From CAKSQF01 sp964568425 (GTDB taxonomy: Bacteria; Bacillota; Clostridia; Oscillospirales; CAG-272), in the NCBI GenBank assembly GCA_964568425.1, contig CAZMPO010000002.1:96030-160029 (forward strand): a stretch of 64,000 bases of DNA, written 5' to 3'. The position numbers were made by a program, and so were the translations under genes. Each line of letters opens with the position of its first letter. Within the stretch, counting starts at the first letter, position 1. Below are positions 22,240-31,804 of the stretch, piece after piece. Below the pieces are notes generated by a model that saw nothing but the letters and a program-made list of their open reading frames with translations, ran no database searches and was not told the origin of the DNA.

Positions 22240-24048
22240 TTAGTTTGGCACGGATGCGAAATTTGCAGTCGAATTATAATGGATTGTCGCCGATGTCAAT
22301 TTCGTGTTGTTTGTGCCTATCGAGATCTCCCACCACTCATTTATGCTGCCGAGATAGTAGACATCCTTGAGCGATGAGCATCCGCTGAACGCACTCTCGC
22401 CAATCCTCTTGATATTTGCGGGGAATGTTATGCTTTCAAGACTTGTACATCCACTGAATGCCATGCTTTGAATGCTATCCGCGCCCGTGCCGATCTTCAC
22501 GCTTTTGAGATTGGTACAGCCGCTAAACCAACTGCCGACATATTGGACTCCGTTTCCGATAACTGCACTCTCAAGACTCTTGCAGTCCGTAAACAGTCCG
22601 TCACTGCCGATGTCGTTGACACTGTTGGGGATGACTATGCTCTTGAGCTTTGCACAGTACTGGAACGCATAACCGCCGATCAATGTAACGCCTTCCGGAA
22701 TATTGATGCTTTCGAGAGCCGAGCAGTATCTGAATGCGTCACCGCCGATTTTGGTTACATTGTCGTGAAGGGTGACCTTCTTAAGGCTTGAACAACCAGC
22801 GAATGCGCCCGTGGGAATAGAGGTCAAGCTGTCCGGAAGGGTGATCTCGGTGACGAGCTTGCTACCGAAATAGAGCTCTGCACCGTTCACGAGCGGACTG
22901 CCGTAACTGTAAGGAAAACTTGTGCCGAGCCATCCCTCGAGTGTGCCGTTGTATTTAACACACTTAAGCTTTGGACACATGTTGAATGCATATGAATAGA
23001 TCGTTTTAAGAGTACTCGGCAGAGTGATGCTTTCGAGATTTTCGCAACCTTCAAATGCGTACCAGCCGATGCTTGTCACGCCCTCGGGAATAATGACGCT
23101 TGTTATATTCTTGTTACCCTTGAAGGCATTGTCCGCGATGGACGTGACCTTGCCTACACGCCCGGTGGATGTTTCTTTCGGTATGTATATGACCGTATCC
23201 CTGCAGTCGCCGATGCCCGCAACAGAATAAGTGCCGTCGCCGTTTGATGTGTACTTGAGCATTACCGAGTAATCGACATAAACAGGGGTGTAGGTCTCGT
23301 CCTTGTCACCGACCGTCAGTACGAACTCGGGCTCAGACGAGACTACCGTCTCCGAGCTGTCGATCCAGTGACTGAAGCTCATGCCGTTGCTGTCGACCGA
23401 CGGAGCGGTGAGCGTGACCTTGTCCCCCTCGAGATAGAGTCCCGAGAGCATTCCGTCGGGCAGACTTCCCGCAGTCAGACGCACCGCCAGCCAATCGGCG
23501 TTCGGGAGAGCGTCGGTCTTGTATTCCTTGTATTCCTGCACCGCCGCGCCGTAGCTGAGCATGTTCTCAAGCAGTTTTACGAGTTTCGGGTCTGATGTTT
23601 TTTCGAGCATGTTGTGCGCGTACTGCAAGATGCTGTATTTGCTCACGTCGCTGTAATAGTCGACATCGCCGACTCGGACATGAGCTCTTGCGTAGACATA
23701 ATCGGTCATGTTCTTTGCCGAAAGCTCGTCGTAGTCGAATATTGCATGAGGGACGCCGCCGATATTTTCGGTGTAGCTGTCGGTCAGGATGAACGGGTCG
23801 TTGTCGATCGTGTAATCGGTCATCGGGGATGACCAAATAAGCAGTTCGACATTGTCAACATTTGACTTTACTGCGTACTTGATGCGAATGTTGTCCGAAA
23901 ATGAGAGATTGCAGTATTTTATCTCCACCTCGGGATCGTTTGGTTGTGCGCCCGATATAAGCGCAAAGCAGATGTTCAGTGTTGCCGCCAGCATGATCGC
24001 CGTAAGCAGAATGAGTGAACGTTTTTTCGTGATCTTCATGATCTTCAT
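22240..24048 (-). CDS. BspA-type leucine-rich-repeat surface protein
   Basis: A 602-aa exported protein. Residues 1-34 are a signal peptide. The N-terminal 250 residues are not assigned; they include an InlB-like SHWIDSSETVVSSEPEFVLTV segment. The rest is a run of LRR_5 (BspA) repeats of about 22 residues, e.g. SIADNAFKGNKNITSVIIPEGV and TKIGGDAFRYCSALESINIPEG. Such proteins are secreted or surface-bound adhesins; no anchor motif is present at the C terminus. After the TAA at 22242-22240 the same frame stays open for more than 55 codons with BspA-like content (TIAGFYGTAASVVIPKTT), so the protein may be truncated. GGAGGC precedes the ATG. Confidence 0.88.
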   Translation of the reverse strand: MKIMKITKKRSLILLTAIMLAATLNICFALISGAQPNDPEVEIKYCNLSFSDNIRIKYAVKSNVDNVELLIWSSPMTDYTIDNDPFILTDSYTENIGGVPHAIFDYDELSAKNMTDYVYARAHVRVGDVDYYSDVSKYSILQYAHNMLEKTSDPKLVKLLENMLSYGAAVQEYKEYKTDALPNADWLAVRLTAGSLPDGMLSGLYLEGDKVTLTAPSVDSNGMSFSHWIDSSETVVSSEPEFVLTVGDKDETYTPVYVDYSVMLKYTSNGDGTYSVAGIGDCRDTVIYIPKETSTGRVGKVTSIADNAFKGNKNITSVIIPEGVTSIGWYAFEGCENLESITLPSTLKTIYSYAFNMCPKLKCVKYNGTLEGWLGTSFPYSYGSPLVNGAELYFGSKLVTEITLPDSLTSIPTGAFAGCSSLKKVTLHDNVTKIGGDAFRYCSALESINIPEGVTLIGGYAFQYCAKLKSIVIPNSVNDIGSDGLFTDCKSLESAVIGNGVQYVGSWFSGCTNLKSVKIGTGADSIQSMAFSGCTSLESITFPANIKRIGESAFSGCSSLKDVYYLGSINEWWEISIGTNNTKLTSATIHYNSTANFASVPN

Positions 24049-24093
24049 GATATTTGTTTGCCTCCTTGATTTTTTGCGGGTATTTGTAAAACA

Positions 24094-24122
24094 ATTATAC
24101 CATTTTCGAGATGCTTTGTCAA
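24094..24122 (-). promoter_or_regulatory. Promoter of the BspA-type gene
   Basis: Minus strand TTGACA (24122-24117), 17 bp, TATAAT (24099-24094), about 45 bp before the start. Confidence 0.85.
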
Positions 24123-24152
24123 CATTTATCGCAAAAAAACAGCCGATGACGC

Positions 24153-24182
24153 AAAAAAGCAGACCGAATTTGTACGGTCTGC
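24153..24182 (-). terminator. Terminator of the alaS-HAD-luxS-mtnN run
   Basis: Minus strand GCAGACCG pairs with CGGTCTGC around an 8-nt loop, followed by T6, about 30 bp after the mtnN stop. Confidence 0.85.
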
Positions 24183-24210
24183 CGTGATTTGTTTGTATTT
24201 TGTTGTTTGA

Positions 24211-24939
24211 TCAAAGCTTGATATGCTCGTCCGTTGCGGATGACAGCACACTTCGTACGATCGCCGACGAACGCTCTGCCGCGAGGGTCTCGAACTCCGC
24301 ATAGCTGACTCCCGCACTGTCGCCCGCAAGATCGGATATCGCGCGGATTATCGCAAAGGGCACTCCGTTTAGCGTACAGACCTGCGCGATGGACGCCCCC
24401 TCCATTTCGGTAGCGGCGGCGAAGTAGTCTTTTTTCAGCCCCGCGCGAACGGCATCGTCACAGATGAACTGATCGCCCGATACGACGGTGCCTCTGATGA
24501 ATTTGTTCTTGCCGATGTGAAGCGACGCCGCCTTTTCTATGCGCTCGCAAAGCAGTCTGTCTGCCACAAATCGCGTGGGAAGGGAATGGTCGCCCTTCGA
24601 GCCGGGAATGAATCCCTTGGCGTGTCCGAAATAGTGAACATCAAAATCGTGCTGGATCGCGTCTGTCGCGATCACGAGATCGCAAACCGAAAGTCGGTCG
24701 TCAAGTCCGCCCGCGATGCCCGTGTTGATTATCGCGTCGGCATGGAACAGATCGATCATTGCCTGCGTGCATGCGGCGGCTGCAACCTTGCCGATACCGC
24801 AGACCACTATTCCGACATCCTGTCCGCACAGCTTTCCGATGTGAAATACCGATCCGCAGGCGACAACCTCACGCTCCTTTTCCATCATCGCCACGAGGGT
24901 GTTGACCTCGACATCCATTGCTCCGATTATTCCTATCAT
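24211..24939 (-). CDS. mtnN: 5'-methylthioadenosine/S-adenosylhomocysteine nucleosidase
   Basis: MtnN (Pfs) cuts adenine from methylthioadenosine and S-adenosylhomocysteine. The 242-aa protein starts MIGIIGAMDVEV, with the general acid region, and has NTGIAGGLDD, the substrate-binding ATEMEGASIAQV (catalytic Glu of MEGA) and IRAISDLAGD (catalytic Asp). It follows luxS by 18 bp; together they turn S-adenosylhomocysteine into homocysteine and the AI-2 precursor. Confidence 0.95.
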   Translation of the reverse strand: MIGIIGAMDVEVNTLVAMMEKEREVVACGSVFHIGKLCGQDVGIVVCGIGKVAAAACTQAMIDLFHADAIINTGIAGGLDDRLSVCDLVIATDAIQHDFDVHYFGHAKGFIPGSKGDHSLPTRFVADRLLCERIEKAASLHIGKNKFIRGTVVSGDQFICDDAVRAGLKKDYFAAATEMEGASIAQVCTLNGVPFAIIRAISDLAGDSAGVSYAEFETLAAERSSAIVRSVLSSATDEHIKL

Positions 24940-24957
24940 AATGTATCTCCCTCTCTT

Positions 24958-25422
24958 TTATCTCGGATACTCAAATGTTACCCGATCGGATGAAATGACC
25001 TCAAGATATCTCTCGCACTCGAGCTTTGCCGCACTAAGCGAAAGATTTTTGTAATTTCCGCACTCCTTGCGACTTTTCCCGAATATTTCGCCCTCATGAG
25101 CTATTGTGTGCCTCAGCGCGGATTTTAATGCATCGAGCACCTCGCCATCTTCGGCGTCTCTGACGAGCAGATAAAATCCGGTTTGACAGCCCATAGGACC
25201 AAAATATATGATCTTGCCGCCGATCTCGCCCGAGCGCAGATATGTTGCCAGCATGTGCTCGACCGAGTGCATGGTCAGATCGTCCATGTAATCGCCGCAA
25301 TTGGGCTTTCTCGTGCGCAGATCGTAGGTCGTTATATCGCCGTCAATTCGGGATATGTATATGCCCGGGACGATAAGATCGTGATCGACCTCAAATGACG
25401 CGATCCTCTTTACTTCACTCAT
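24958..25422 (-). CDS. luxS: S-ribosylhomocysteine lyase LuxS
   Basis: LuxS splits S-ribosylhomocysteine into homocysteine and DPD, the AI-2 precursor. The 154-aa protein shows the metal site HSVEH (about residues 52-56), FGPMGCQTGFYL with the catalytic Cys, and the third ligand in KECGNYKN. The start overlaps the end of the HAD gene by 8 bp, so the two are coupled. Confidence 0.97.
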   Translation of the reverse strand: MSEVKRIASFEVDHDLIVPGIYISRIDGDITTYDLRTRKPNCGDYMDDLTMHSVEHMLATYLRSGEIGGKIIYFGPMGCQTGFYLLVRDAEDGEVLDALKSALRHTIAHEGEIFGKSRKECGNYKNLSLSAAKLECERYLEVISSDRVTFEYPR

Positions 25423-26179
25423 TAAGACCGCCCTCCTTTGTAAGCTTGTATATTATTTTCGCGACCCCCGCACACTCGGCGGTGTCGGTCTCCGCGTCGC
25501 AAATATGCTTTACGCTCTCGGGCGCGTTGCCCATCGCGACCGAAATGTCGGCAACCGAGAGCATCGGCAGATCGTTTATGCTGTCGCCGATCGCGACAGA
25601 GACAACATCGTCGCCGTAAATTTTTTTGATCGTTTCGACAGAGCTGCCCTTGTCGCGCCCCGGGATGGAGCATTCGGCGTAGGTCGGCTGCTGCAAGACG
25701 GTGTAGTAATTTGAAAAATAGCTCATCTCGATCGGCGAAAGTTTGCCGACAAGCGCGATCTTTTCAACACCGATAAGGTCAAATTTTTCACGAAAATCCT
25801 CGGGATCGTCGATGATCTCGTAGTCGGTCTTTCCCTTGGGGTTTATTATCGCCATGCCGCGAATGCCCTCAAATACCGCCTGCCGCCCGGTGCCCTTTAT
25901 AAATTTGGCGTTTTTGACAAGCTGATCGCCGTCGATCTCATTTGAGAGGATAACATCGTCAAAAAGCTTTATGTACGCTCCCGATCCGGCTGCCACTCCG
26001 TCAAATTTGATCTTTTCAAAAAGAAATTTCGGAATAAAATCAGGGCTTCTGCCGGTGTTGATAAATACGGCGTGCCCGAGCGATCTTGCGTATTCTATCG
26101 CGCGAATGTTTTCCTCGGGCAGTCGTCCTCTTGCGATTAGCGTCTCATCAATGTCGAGAAAGAATAAATACTTTTTCAT
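25415..26179 (-). CDS. Cof-type HAD-superfamily phosphatase
   Basis: A 254-aa haloacid-dehalogenase-fold hydrolase of the Cof/YidA subgroup. Motif I is FFLDIDETLIARG (nucleophile and acid Asp), motif II lies in INTGRS, and the metal-binding motif IV is GDSINDLPMLSVA. The substrate of Cof-type enzymes is usually a sugar phosphate; which one here is unknown. It opens a HAD-luxS-mtnN run and may be read through from alaS, as only a hairpin with a weak T tract separates them. Confidence 0.9.
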   Translation of the reverse strand: MKKYLFFLDIDETLIARGRLPEENIRAIEYARSLGHAVFINTGRSPDFIPKFLFEKIKFDGVAAGSGAYIKLFDDVILSNEIDGDQLVKNAKFIKGTGRQAVFEGIRGMAIINPKGKTDYEIIDDPEDFREKFDLIGVEKIALVGKLSPIEMSYFSNYYTVLQQPTYAECSIPGRDKGSSVETIKKIYGDDVVSVAIGDSINDLPMLSVADISVAMGNAPESVKHICDAETDTAECAGVAKIIYKLTKEGGLNE

Positions 26180-26209
26180 CGTTTTTGTTCGAATTAGTCC
26201 TTAAATTTC

Positions 26210-26243
26210 GGAAGGTTGGCGGGAACTCTCTCACCAACCTTCC
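26210..26243 (-). terminator. Hairpin between alaS and the HAD gene
   Basis: GGAAGGTTGG pairs with CCAACCTTCC around a 14-nt loop. The minus-strand tail is GAAATTT, a poor T run, so it may attenuate more than terminate. Confidence 0.55.
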
Positions 26244-26273
26244 TGTTTTGCTTTTGTTTTTGTTATCAGATTA

Positions 26274-28901
26274 TCAGCCGATCATATCGGAGATGATCTC
26301 ACATGTGCGCGAGATCGCCTCGTCTGCCTTTGCCGGATCCTTGCCGCCCGCTGTCGCACTGTCGGGACGTCCGCCGCCGCTTCCGCCGCAGATCGATGCG
26401 ACCGATTTGACTATCTTGCCTGCGTTTGCACCCTTGGAAATGGCTTCCTTGCCGCATCCGCAAACGAAATTCAGCTTGCCGTCAAGTACACTTGCGATGA
26501 CCGTTATCGAGTTTTCGTTCTGATTTCTCAGATCGTCGCAGAGCGATCTGACTGCGGCGAGCGCAAGACCGTCAACTCTGCCCGAATAAACGGTGACGCC
26601 GCAAACATCTTTTGCAGATGCACGGATGCCGTCGAGCTTGGATGATGCCATCTTTGCCTCAAGCGACTCGATCTCGCTCTTTGCCGCCTTGAGCTCCCCC
26701 TGGAGCTGAGATGCGCGCTTTGCGATGTCGTGAGTTGCGACCTTCAGCTCTTTTGCGGTCTGATCGATGAGATTGTCCTTTTCCTCTATCAGGCCGAGTA
26801 CGCCAATGCCTGTCGTGCCCTCGATCCTTCTGATTCCTGCGGCTACCGAGGATTCGGAGATGATCTTGAAAAGTCCTGCCTTTGCGGTGTTGTCAAGGTG
26901 TGTACCGCCGCAAAGCTCGGTCGAGAAGTTGCCCATCTTTACCATGCGCACGACCTTGCCGTATTTTTCGCCGAAAAGTGCCATCGCACCCTTTTTCTTT
27001 GCGGTGTCAATATCGGTCTCGATCGTCTCGATCGTCTCGCCGAGGAAAATATGTGCGTTTACGAGTCCTTCGACCGCAGAGAGCTCAGCCTTTGTGAGCG
27101 GAGCAAAGTGAGTAAAGTCAAAACGCACGCGTGTTTCGTCGACATATGAGCCTGCCTGCTCGACATGCGTGCCGAGAACCTTGCGGAGTGCCGCCTGGAG
27201 CAGGTGGCAGGTCGAGTGGTTGCGCGCGATGCTCAGCCTTCTGGATGCGTTGATCTCAAGGCGCAGATCGTCGCCCGTTGCGACATCGCCGTTTACCATC
27301 GAACACTGATGTACATACACACCGTCGATCTTCTGAGTATCGACGACATTTATCATCGTGTCGCCGTCGTAAATGACGCCCGTGTCTCCGACCTGACCGC
27401 CGCCCTCGCCGTAGAATACCGTTTTGTCGGTGATAAGCGAAAATTCGCCTTCGTTGACTCGCTCGACCTTCATGTCATCGGCGATGATGCCGATGACCTT
27501 TGCATTGCATGCCGTGTCGGTGTAGCCGACAAACTCGGTCTTTTTGAAATCGCCGAGCAGGGATTTTGATGCGTCGCTCCATCCGGATATCGATGCACGA
27601 GCACTTCTTGCGCGCTCTTTTTGGCGCATCATAAGCTGCTTGAAGCCTTCCTCGTCAAGCACGAGCGACTGCTCCGCCGCGATCTCCTTTGTGAGATCGT
27701 AAGGAAAGCCGAATGTGTCGTAAAGCTTGAATACTTCCTCTCCGGGGATCGTGTGAATGCCGCTTTCGATCGCCTTGCGAACGATGTTTGAAAGGATCGC
27801 GATGCCCGCATCGATCGTCGAGGCAAATCTCTCCTCCTCCATCGTGATGACCTTCTTGATGTAGTCGAGCTTTTCGGTAAGCTCGGGGTATTCAGACAGA
27901 TTTTCGTGCGCTACGACCTCGGCAATGTCGGCAAGGAAAAGTCCGTCAATTCCGAGCAGGCGTCCGTGACGCGCGGCGCGGCGGAGAAGTCTGCGGAGAA
28001 CATATCCGCGCCCCTCGTTTGAGGGAATGACACCGTCGCAGATCATAAATGTCGATGAGCGGATGTGGTCGGTGATAACGCGAAGTGAGATGTCGCTCTT
28101 TTCGCCCTGTCCGTAGTGAACGCTTGCTTTGTCGGATACAGCCTTCATGATGTTTCTGACGGTATCGACCTCGAAAAGATTGTTTACGCCCTGCATGATG
28201 CATGCAAGACGCTCAAGTCCCATGCCGGTGTCGATGTTCGGCTTTGCAAGGCGCGTGTAGTTGCCGTTTCCGTCGTTGTCAAACTGCGTGAATACGAGAT
28301 TCCAAAATTCCATGTATCTGTCGCAGTCACAGCCGGGCTTGCAATCGGGTTTGCCGCAACCGTATTCGGGACCGCGATCAAAATGGATCTCCGAGCAAGG
28401 ACCGCAGGGACCCGAGCCGTGCTCCCAGAAATTGTCCTCTTTGCCAAGGCGGACGATCTTTGACTCGTCTACACCGATCTCGTTTGCCCAAATGTCATGT
28501 GCCTCGTCGTCGTCTTGGTATATGGTGACCCAAAGCTTGTCTATCGGCATTTCAAGAACCTTTGTTATAAATTCCCATGCCCAGTTTATTGCCTCGCGCT
28601 TGAAATAATCGCCGAACGAGAAGTTGCCGAGCATTTCGAAATATGTTCCGTGGCGTGCCGTTATGCCGACACGGTCGATGTCGGGAGTGCGGATGCACTT
28701 CTGACAGGTCGTCATGCGATGACGGGGCGGCTCTGCCTCTCCGGTGAAATATTTTTTGAGCGGTGTCATGCCTGCGTTGATAAGCAGTATCGATTTGTCT
28801 CCGATCGGAACGAGCGGATAACTCTTGTGACGCAAATGTCCTTTTGATTCAAAAAAAGAAAGATATTTTTCACGAATATCGTTTACCGATGTCCATTCCA
28901 T
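26274..28901 (-). CDS. alaS: Alanyl-tRNA synthetase
   Basis: A class II synthetase of 875 aa. The catalytic domain starts near KGHLRHKSYPLVP and includes GPCGPCSEIHFDRG. The editing domain has the zinc ligands HSTCH (in RNHSTCHLLQAALRKVLG) and CGGTH (TELCGGTHLDNT). The C-Ala domain ends in the Gly-rich SICGGSGGGRPDSATAGG. The start at 28901 (MEWTSVNDIREKYLSFF) fits the family; a longer reading to 28934 is less likely because GGAGGT lies between the two. Confidence 0.97.
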   Translation of the reverse strand: MEWTSVNDIREKYLSFFESKGHLRHKSYPLVPIGDKSILLINAGMTPLKKYFTGEAEPPRHRMTTCQKCIRTPDIDRVGITARHGTYFEMLGNFSFGDYFKREAINWAWEFITKVLEMPIDKLWVTIYQDDDEAHDIWANEIGVDESKIVRLGKEDNFWEHGSGPCGPCSEIHFDRGPEYGCGKPDCKPGCDCDRYMEFWNLVFTQFDNDGNGNYTRLAKPNIDTGMGLERLACIMQGVNNLFEVDTVRNIMKAVSDKASVHYGQGEKSDISLRVITDHIRSSTFMICDGVIPSNEGRGYVLRRLLRRAARHGRLLGIDGLFLADIAEVVAHENLSEYPELTEKLDYIKKVITMEEERFASTIDAGIAILSNIVRKAIESGIHTIPGEEVFKLYDTFGFPYDLTKEIAAEQSLVLDEEGFKQLMMRQKERARSARASISGWSDASKSLLGDFKKTEFVGYTDTACNAKVIGIIADDMKVERVNEGEFSLITDKTVFYGEGGGQVGDTGVIYDGDTMINVVDTQKIDGVYVHQCSMVNGDVATGDDLRLEINASRRLSIARNHSTCHLLQAALRKVLGTHVEQAGSYVDETRVRFDFTHFAPLTKAELSAVEGLVNAHIFLGETIETIETDIDTAKKKGAMALFGEKYGKVVRMVKMGNFSTELCGGTHLDNTAKAGLFKIISESSVAAGIRRIEGTTGIGVLGLIEEKDNLIDQTAKELKVATHDIAKRASQLQGELKAAKSEIESLEAKMASSKLDGIRASAKDVCGVTVYSGRVDGLALAAVRSLCDDLRNQNENSITVIASVLDGKLNFVCGCGKEAISKGANAGKIVKSVASICGGSGGGRPDSATAGGKDPAKADEAISRTCEIISDMIG

Positions 28902-28960
28902 GCTATATATCAAACCTCCGTGTTTGTCATTCAAATTTACAGATATATCGATCTCCTCTA

Positions 28961-28989
28961 ATTATAACTCATTTTTTGCAATATGTCAA
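28961..28989 (-). promoter_or_regulatory. Promoter of alaS
   Basis: Minus strand TTGACA (28989-28984), 17 bp, TATAAT (28966-28961), full consensus. It is divergent from, and only 15 bp away from, the cca promoter. Confidence 0.88.
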
Positions 28990-29004
28990 GTGGAAAAGTC
29001 CAAC

Positions 29005-29033
29005 TTGACAAAAAAACATAAGTGTGATATAAT
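29005..29033 (+). promoter_or_regulatory. Promoter of cca
   Basis: TTGACA (29005-29010), 17 bp, TATAAT (29028-29033). The two -35 boxes of alaS and cca are 15 bp apart and face away from each other. Confidence 0.88.
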
Positions 29034-29072
29034 AAACATGTTTGAAAGATACTTGTTCGGACGGTGATTTTG

Positions 29073-30425
29073 ATGATAGCCCTGCCAAAAGACGTAAAAA
29101 TGATAATAAACAGACTGTCCGAGCGCGGACACGAGGCTTTTGCTGTCGGCGGATGTGTAAGAGACAGTCTGCTTGGCATCCTGCCAAAGGATTACGATAT
29201 AACCACCTCCGCGCGCCCCGATGAGATAATTGCCGCCTTTCCCGAGCTTTCTTACTTTGATGCGGGGATAAAGCACGGCACTGTCAGCCTGATCGTTAAC
29301 GGAAATGTCTACGAGGTCACGACCTATCGTGTCGACGGAGATTATCTCGACCACCGTCATCCCGACAATGTGGTTTTCGTCAGCTCGATCACCGATGATC
29401 TTGCAAGGCGCGATCTGACGATAAACGCGATGGCGTATAGTGACGCGCAAGGTCTTTGCGATCCCTTCGGGGGAGCGGATGATCTGAAGACGGGCATCGT
29501 CCGTGCAGTCGGAGATCCGAGAAAACGCTTTGACGAGGACGCACTGCGTATTCTTCGCGCCCTGCGATTTGCATCCGTATACGGCTTTTCGATCGATGAG
29601 GACACCTCTGCGGCAATTCACGAGCTGTCATATCTGATAAAAGATGTCGCCTTCGAAAGAGTCAAGGCTGAGCTTGACAGACTGCTCTGCGGCAAAAATG
29701 TCGGACATATACTGCGCGAGTACCACGACGTCATCGAAAGGGTGATACCCGAAATATCGGTGACTGTCGGCTACGATCAAGGGACAAGGTACCATGAATT
29801 TGACCTCTGGGAGCATATCGTGCGCACCGTCGAGAATGTTCCGCCAAATGTGACGCTTCGCTATACGATGCTCCTTCACGATCTCGGTAAGCCGTCGTCT
29901 CGCACGATCGATCGGCGCGGGCAATGCCACTATAAGGGTCATGCGTCGGCGAGCGTTCCGATAGCGCGCCAGATAACCGCAAGACTGAAGTTTGACAAAA
30001 AGACCGCCGATGATATTGTCTGCCTTGTCGGTGCGCATATGGATGCGCCGCCGACAGATCGTCCCTCGGCACGGCGAATGATAAAAAAATACGGAGTGTC
30101 GCGTACCGAAATGCTTCTCCATGTGATGCGCGCGGACAATCTGTCGAAAAAAAGTGACGGCGAAAACGATCCGCGCATACCCGAAACAGCCGCCGCACGG
30201 GTGCTTGTCGAGAGCGTTGTGCATGACGGTGATGCATGTACGCTGTCAGCCCTTGCCGTCGGCGGAAATGATCTGATAGCTCTCGGCGCAAGTCGCGGAC
30301 GCGCGATCGGCGAGATGCTCGAGACACTCCTTGACATGGTGATCGACGGCAAACTTGAAAATCGTCGCGACGATCTGCTCGATTTTGCGAAAAAAATCGT
30401 CAATAATGAAAAAAATTGCAAATAA
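29073..30425 (+). CDS. cca: CCA tRNA nucleotidyltransferase (HD-domain type)
   Basis: Adds or repairs the 3' CCA of tRNA. The nucleotidyltransferase motif AVGGCVRDSLLG...DYDITTSA (about residues 25-45) and the RRDLTINAMAY segment are clear. A second domain has the HD hydrolase signature MLLHDLGKP and KGHASAS. About 450 aa, normal for this type. The reading frame opens at a GTG (29064), but ATG 29073 is preferred, with GGTG just upstream. The HD domain gives phosphatase or phosphodiesterase activity in relatives. Confidence 0.93.
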   Translation: MIALPKDVKMIINRLSERGHEAFAVGGCVRDSLLGILPKDYDITTSARPDEIIAAFPELSYFDAGIKHGTVSLIVNGNVYEVTTYRVDGDYLDHRHPDNVVFVSSITDDLARRDLTINAMAYSDAQGLCDPFGGADDLKTGIVRAVGDPRKRFDEDALRILRALRFASVYGFSIDEDTSAAIHELSYLIKDVAFERVKAELDRLLCGKNVGHILREYHDVIERVIPEISVTVGYDQGTRYHEFDLWEHIVRTVENVPPNVTLRYTMLLHDLGKPSSRTIDRRGQCHYKGHASASVPIARQITARLKFDKKTADDIVCLVGAHMDAPPTDRPSARRMIKKYGVSRTEMLLHVMRADNLSKKSDGENDPRIPETAAARVLVESVVHDGDACTLSALAVGGNDLIALGASRGRAIGEMLETLLDMVIDGKLENRRDDLLDFAKKIVNNEKNCK

Positions 30426-30428
30426 AGG

Positions 30429-30457
30429 TTGCAATAAACTTCACTTTGTGCTATAAT
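30429..30457 (+). promoter_or_regulatory. Promoter of hisS-aspS
   Basis: TTGCAA (30429-30434), 17 bp, TATAAT (30452-30457), 50 bp before the hisS start and overlapping the very end of cca. Confidence 0.78.
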
Positions 30458-30507
30458 AGCATGATATCCTATGGATTGTAAGAAAGAACCGAAAGGTGAT
30501 CAGCAAA

Positions 30508-31758
30508 ATGATAAAGAAACCGCAGGGGATGCTTGATCTTTTCCCCGAAGATACCAAGAAAATTCAATTTGTCGAGTCGACGGCGCGTAAGGTGGCGGCA
30601 CGCTTCGGCTTTGGCGAGATACGCACACCGGTGCTTGAATCGACCGAACTCTTTGCAAGAGGCGTCGGCGGCACGACCGATGTTGTGCAAAAAGAAATGT
30701 ACACCTTTGTTGACCGCGACGGTCCCTCGCTTTCCCTTCGCCCCGAGGGGACTGCCGGTGTCGCAAGAGCTATACTTGAAAACGGCAAATACGGCGACGC
30801 CATGCCGCTTAAGTATTATTACATCATAAACTGCTACCGCCACGAGCGTCCGCAAAAGGGAAGATACCGCGAGTTTTCGCAGTTCGGCGTCGAGATGTTC
30901 GGTGCGGCGACCGCGACCGCGGATGCCGAGATCATCGCGCTTGCCGACAGGACCATAAAAGAGCTTGGAATAGCAAACGTCAAGCTTCACATCAATTCGA
31001 TCGGCTGTCCGAACTGTCGCCCTGCGTACTACGGACGACTTCGCGAGTACTTTGCCGATAAGAAGGATGGACTTTGCGAGAGCTGTAAAAGCCGACTCGA
31101 GGCAAATCCCATGCGCATACTCGACTGCAAATCCGAGGTGTGCAAAAAGCTCGCCGCCGATGCCCCTCGCGCCATCGATTGCCTGTGCGATGAGTGTCGC
31201 GCACACATGGACGGCGTAAAAGCGTCGCTCGATGCCATGGGTATCGAGTACGAGATCGACACATCGATAGTTCGCGGACTCGATTACTACACGAGAACGG
31301 TGTTCGAGTTCATCTGCTCGGACGAGCGTATGGGCGCACAGTCGACAATATGCGGCGGCGGCAGATATGATCTGCTTATGGAAGAGCTTGGCGGCTCGCA
31401 CCTGCCCGCATGCGGCTTCGGAATGGGAATTTCGAGACTGCTCCCGACGGTCGAGCTTCCCGATGCTCCCGAGAGGGAAGGCGTGTATGTCGCACCGATG
31501 GGCGAGCGTGCTCTGCTTTTTGCACAAAAGCTTGTGAATGAGCTTCGCGCCGACGGCATTCGCGCAGAGACCGACACGGTAGGCAGATCGGTCAAGGCGC
31601 AGATGAAATACGCCAATAAAATATCGGCGGCGTATACGCTTGTTATCGGCGATAACGAGCTCAACTCGGGTCGCGCCGAACTCAAAAACATGACCGACGG
31701 ATCGTCTTCGAGCGTAGAGCTCGCCGGCGTTTCGAGCGCTATCAAAGAAAATATGTAA
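30508..31758 (+). CDS. hisS: Histidyl-tRNA synthetase
   Basis: A class II synthetase of 416 aa. Motif 1 region is RKVAARFGFGEIRTPVLEST, motif 2 is CYRHERPQKGRYREF, and the histidine-specific motifs are IVRGLDYYTRTVFEF and CGGGRYDLL. The ATG at 30508 is preferred over the GTG at 30496 because AAAGGTGAT lies before it and MIKKPQGMLDLFP matches the family. aspS starts 46 bp after it, a common pairing in Firmicutes. Confidence 0.97.
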   Translation: MIKKPQGMLDLFPEDTKKIQFVESTARKVAARFGFGEIRTPVLESTELFARGVGGTTDVVQKEMYTFVDRDGPSLSLRPEGTAGVARAILENGKYGDAMPLKYYYIINCYRHERPQKGRYREFSQFGVEMFGAATATADAEIIALADRTIKELGIANVKLHINSIGCPNCRPAYYGRLREYFADKKDGLCESCKSRLEANPMRILDCKSEVCKKLAADAPRAIDCLCDECRAHMDGVKASLDAMGIEYEIDTSIVRGLDYYTRTVFEFICSDERMGAQSTICGGGRYDLLMEELGGSHLPACGFGMGISRLLPTVELPDAPEREGVYVAPMGERALLFAQKLVNELRADGIRAETDTVGRSVKAQMKYANKISAAYTLVIGDNELNSGRAELKNMTDGSSSSVELAGVSSAIKENM

Positions 31759-31804
31759 ATTTGCAAAAAATTGCATACGCAGTTAGAAAGTGAGACATAA
31801 TAAA

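Noticed and set aside
30469..31776. A 435-codon minus-strand frame covering hisS.
   Set aside because: hisS is fully conserved on the other strand; the antisense product is Cys/Arg-rich and low in similarity to any family.
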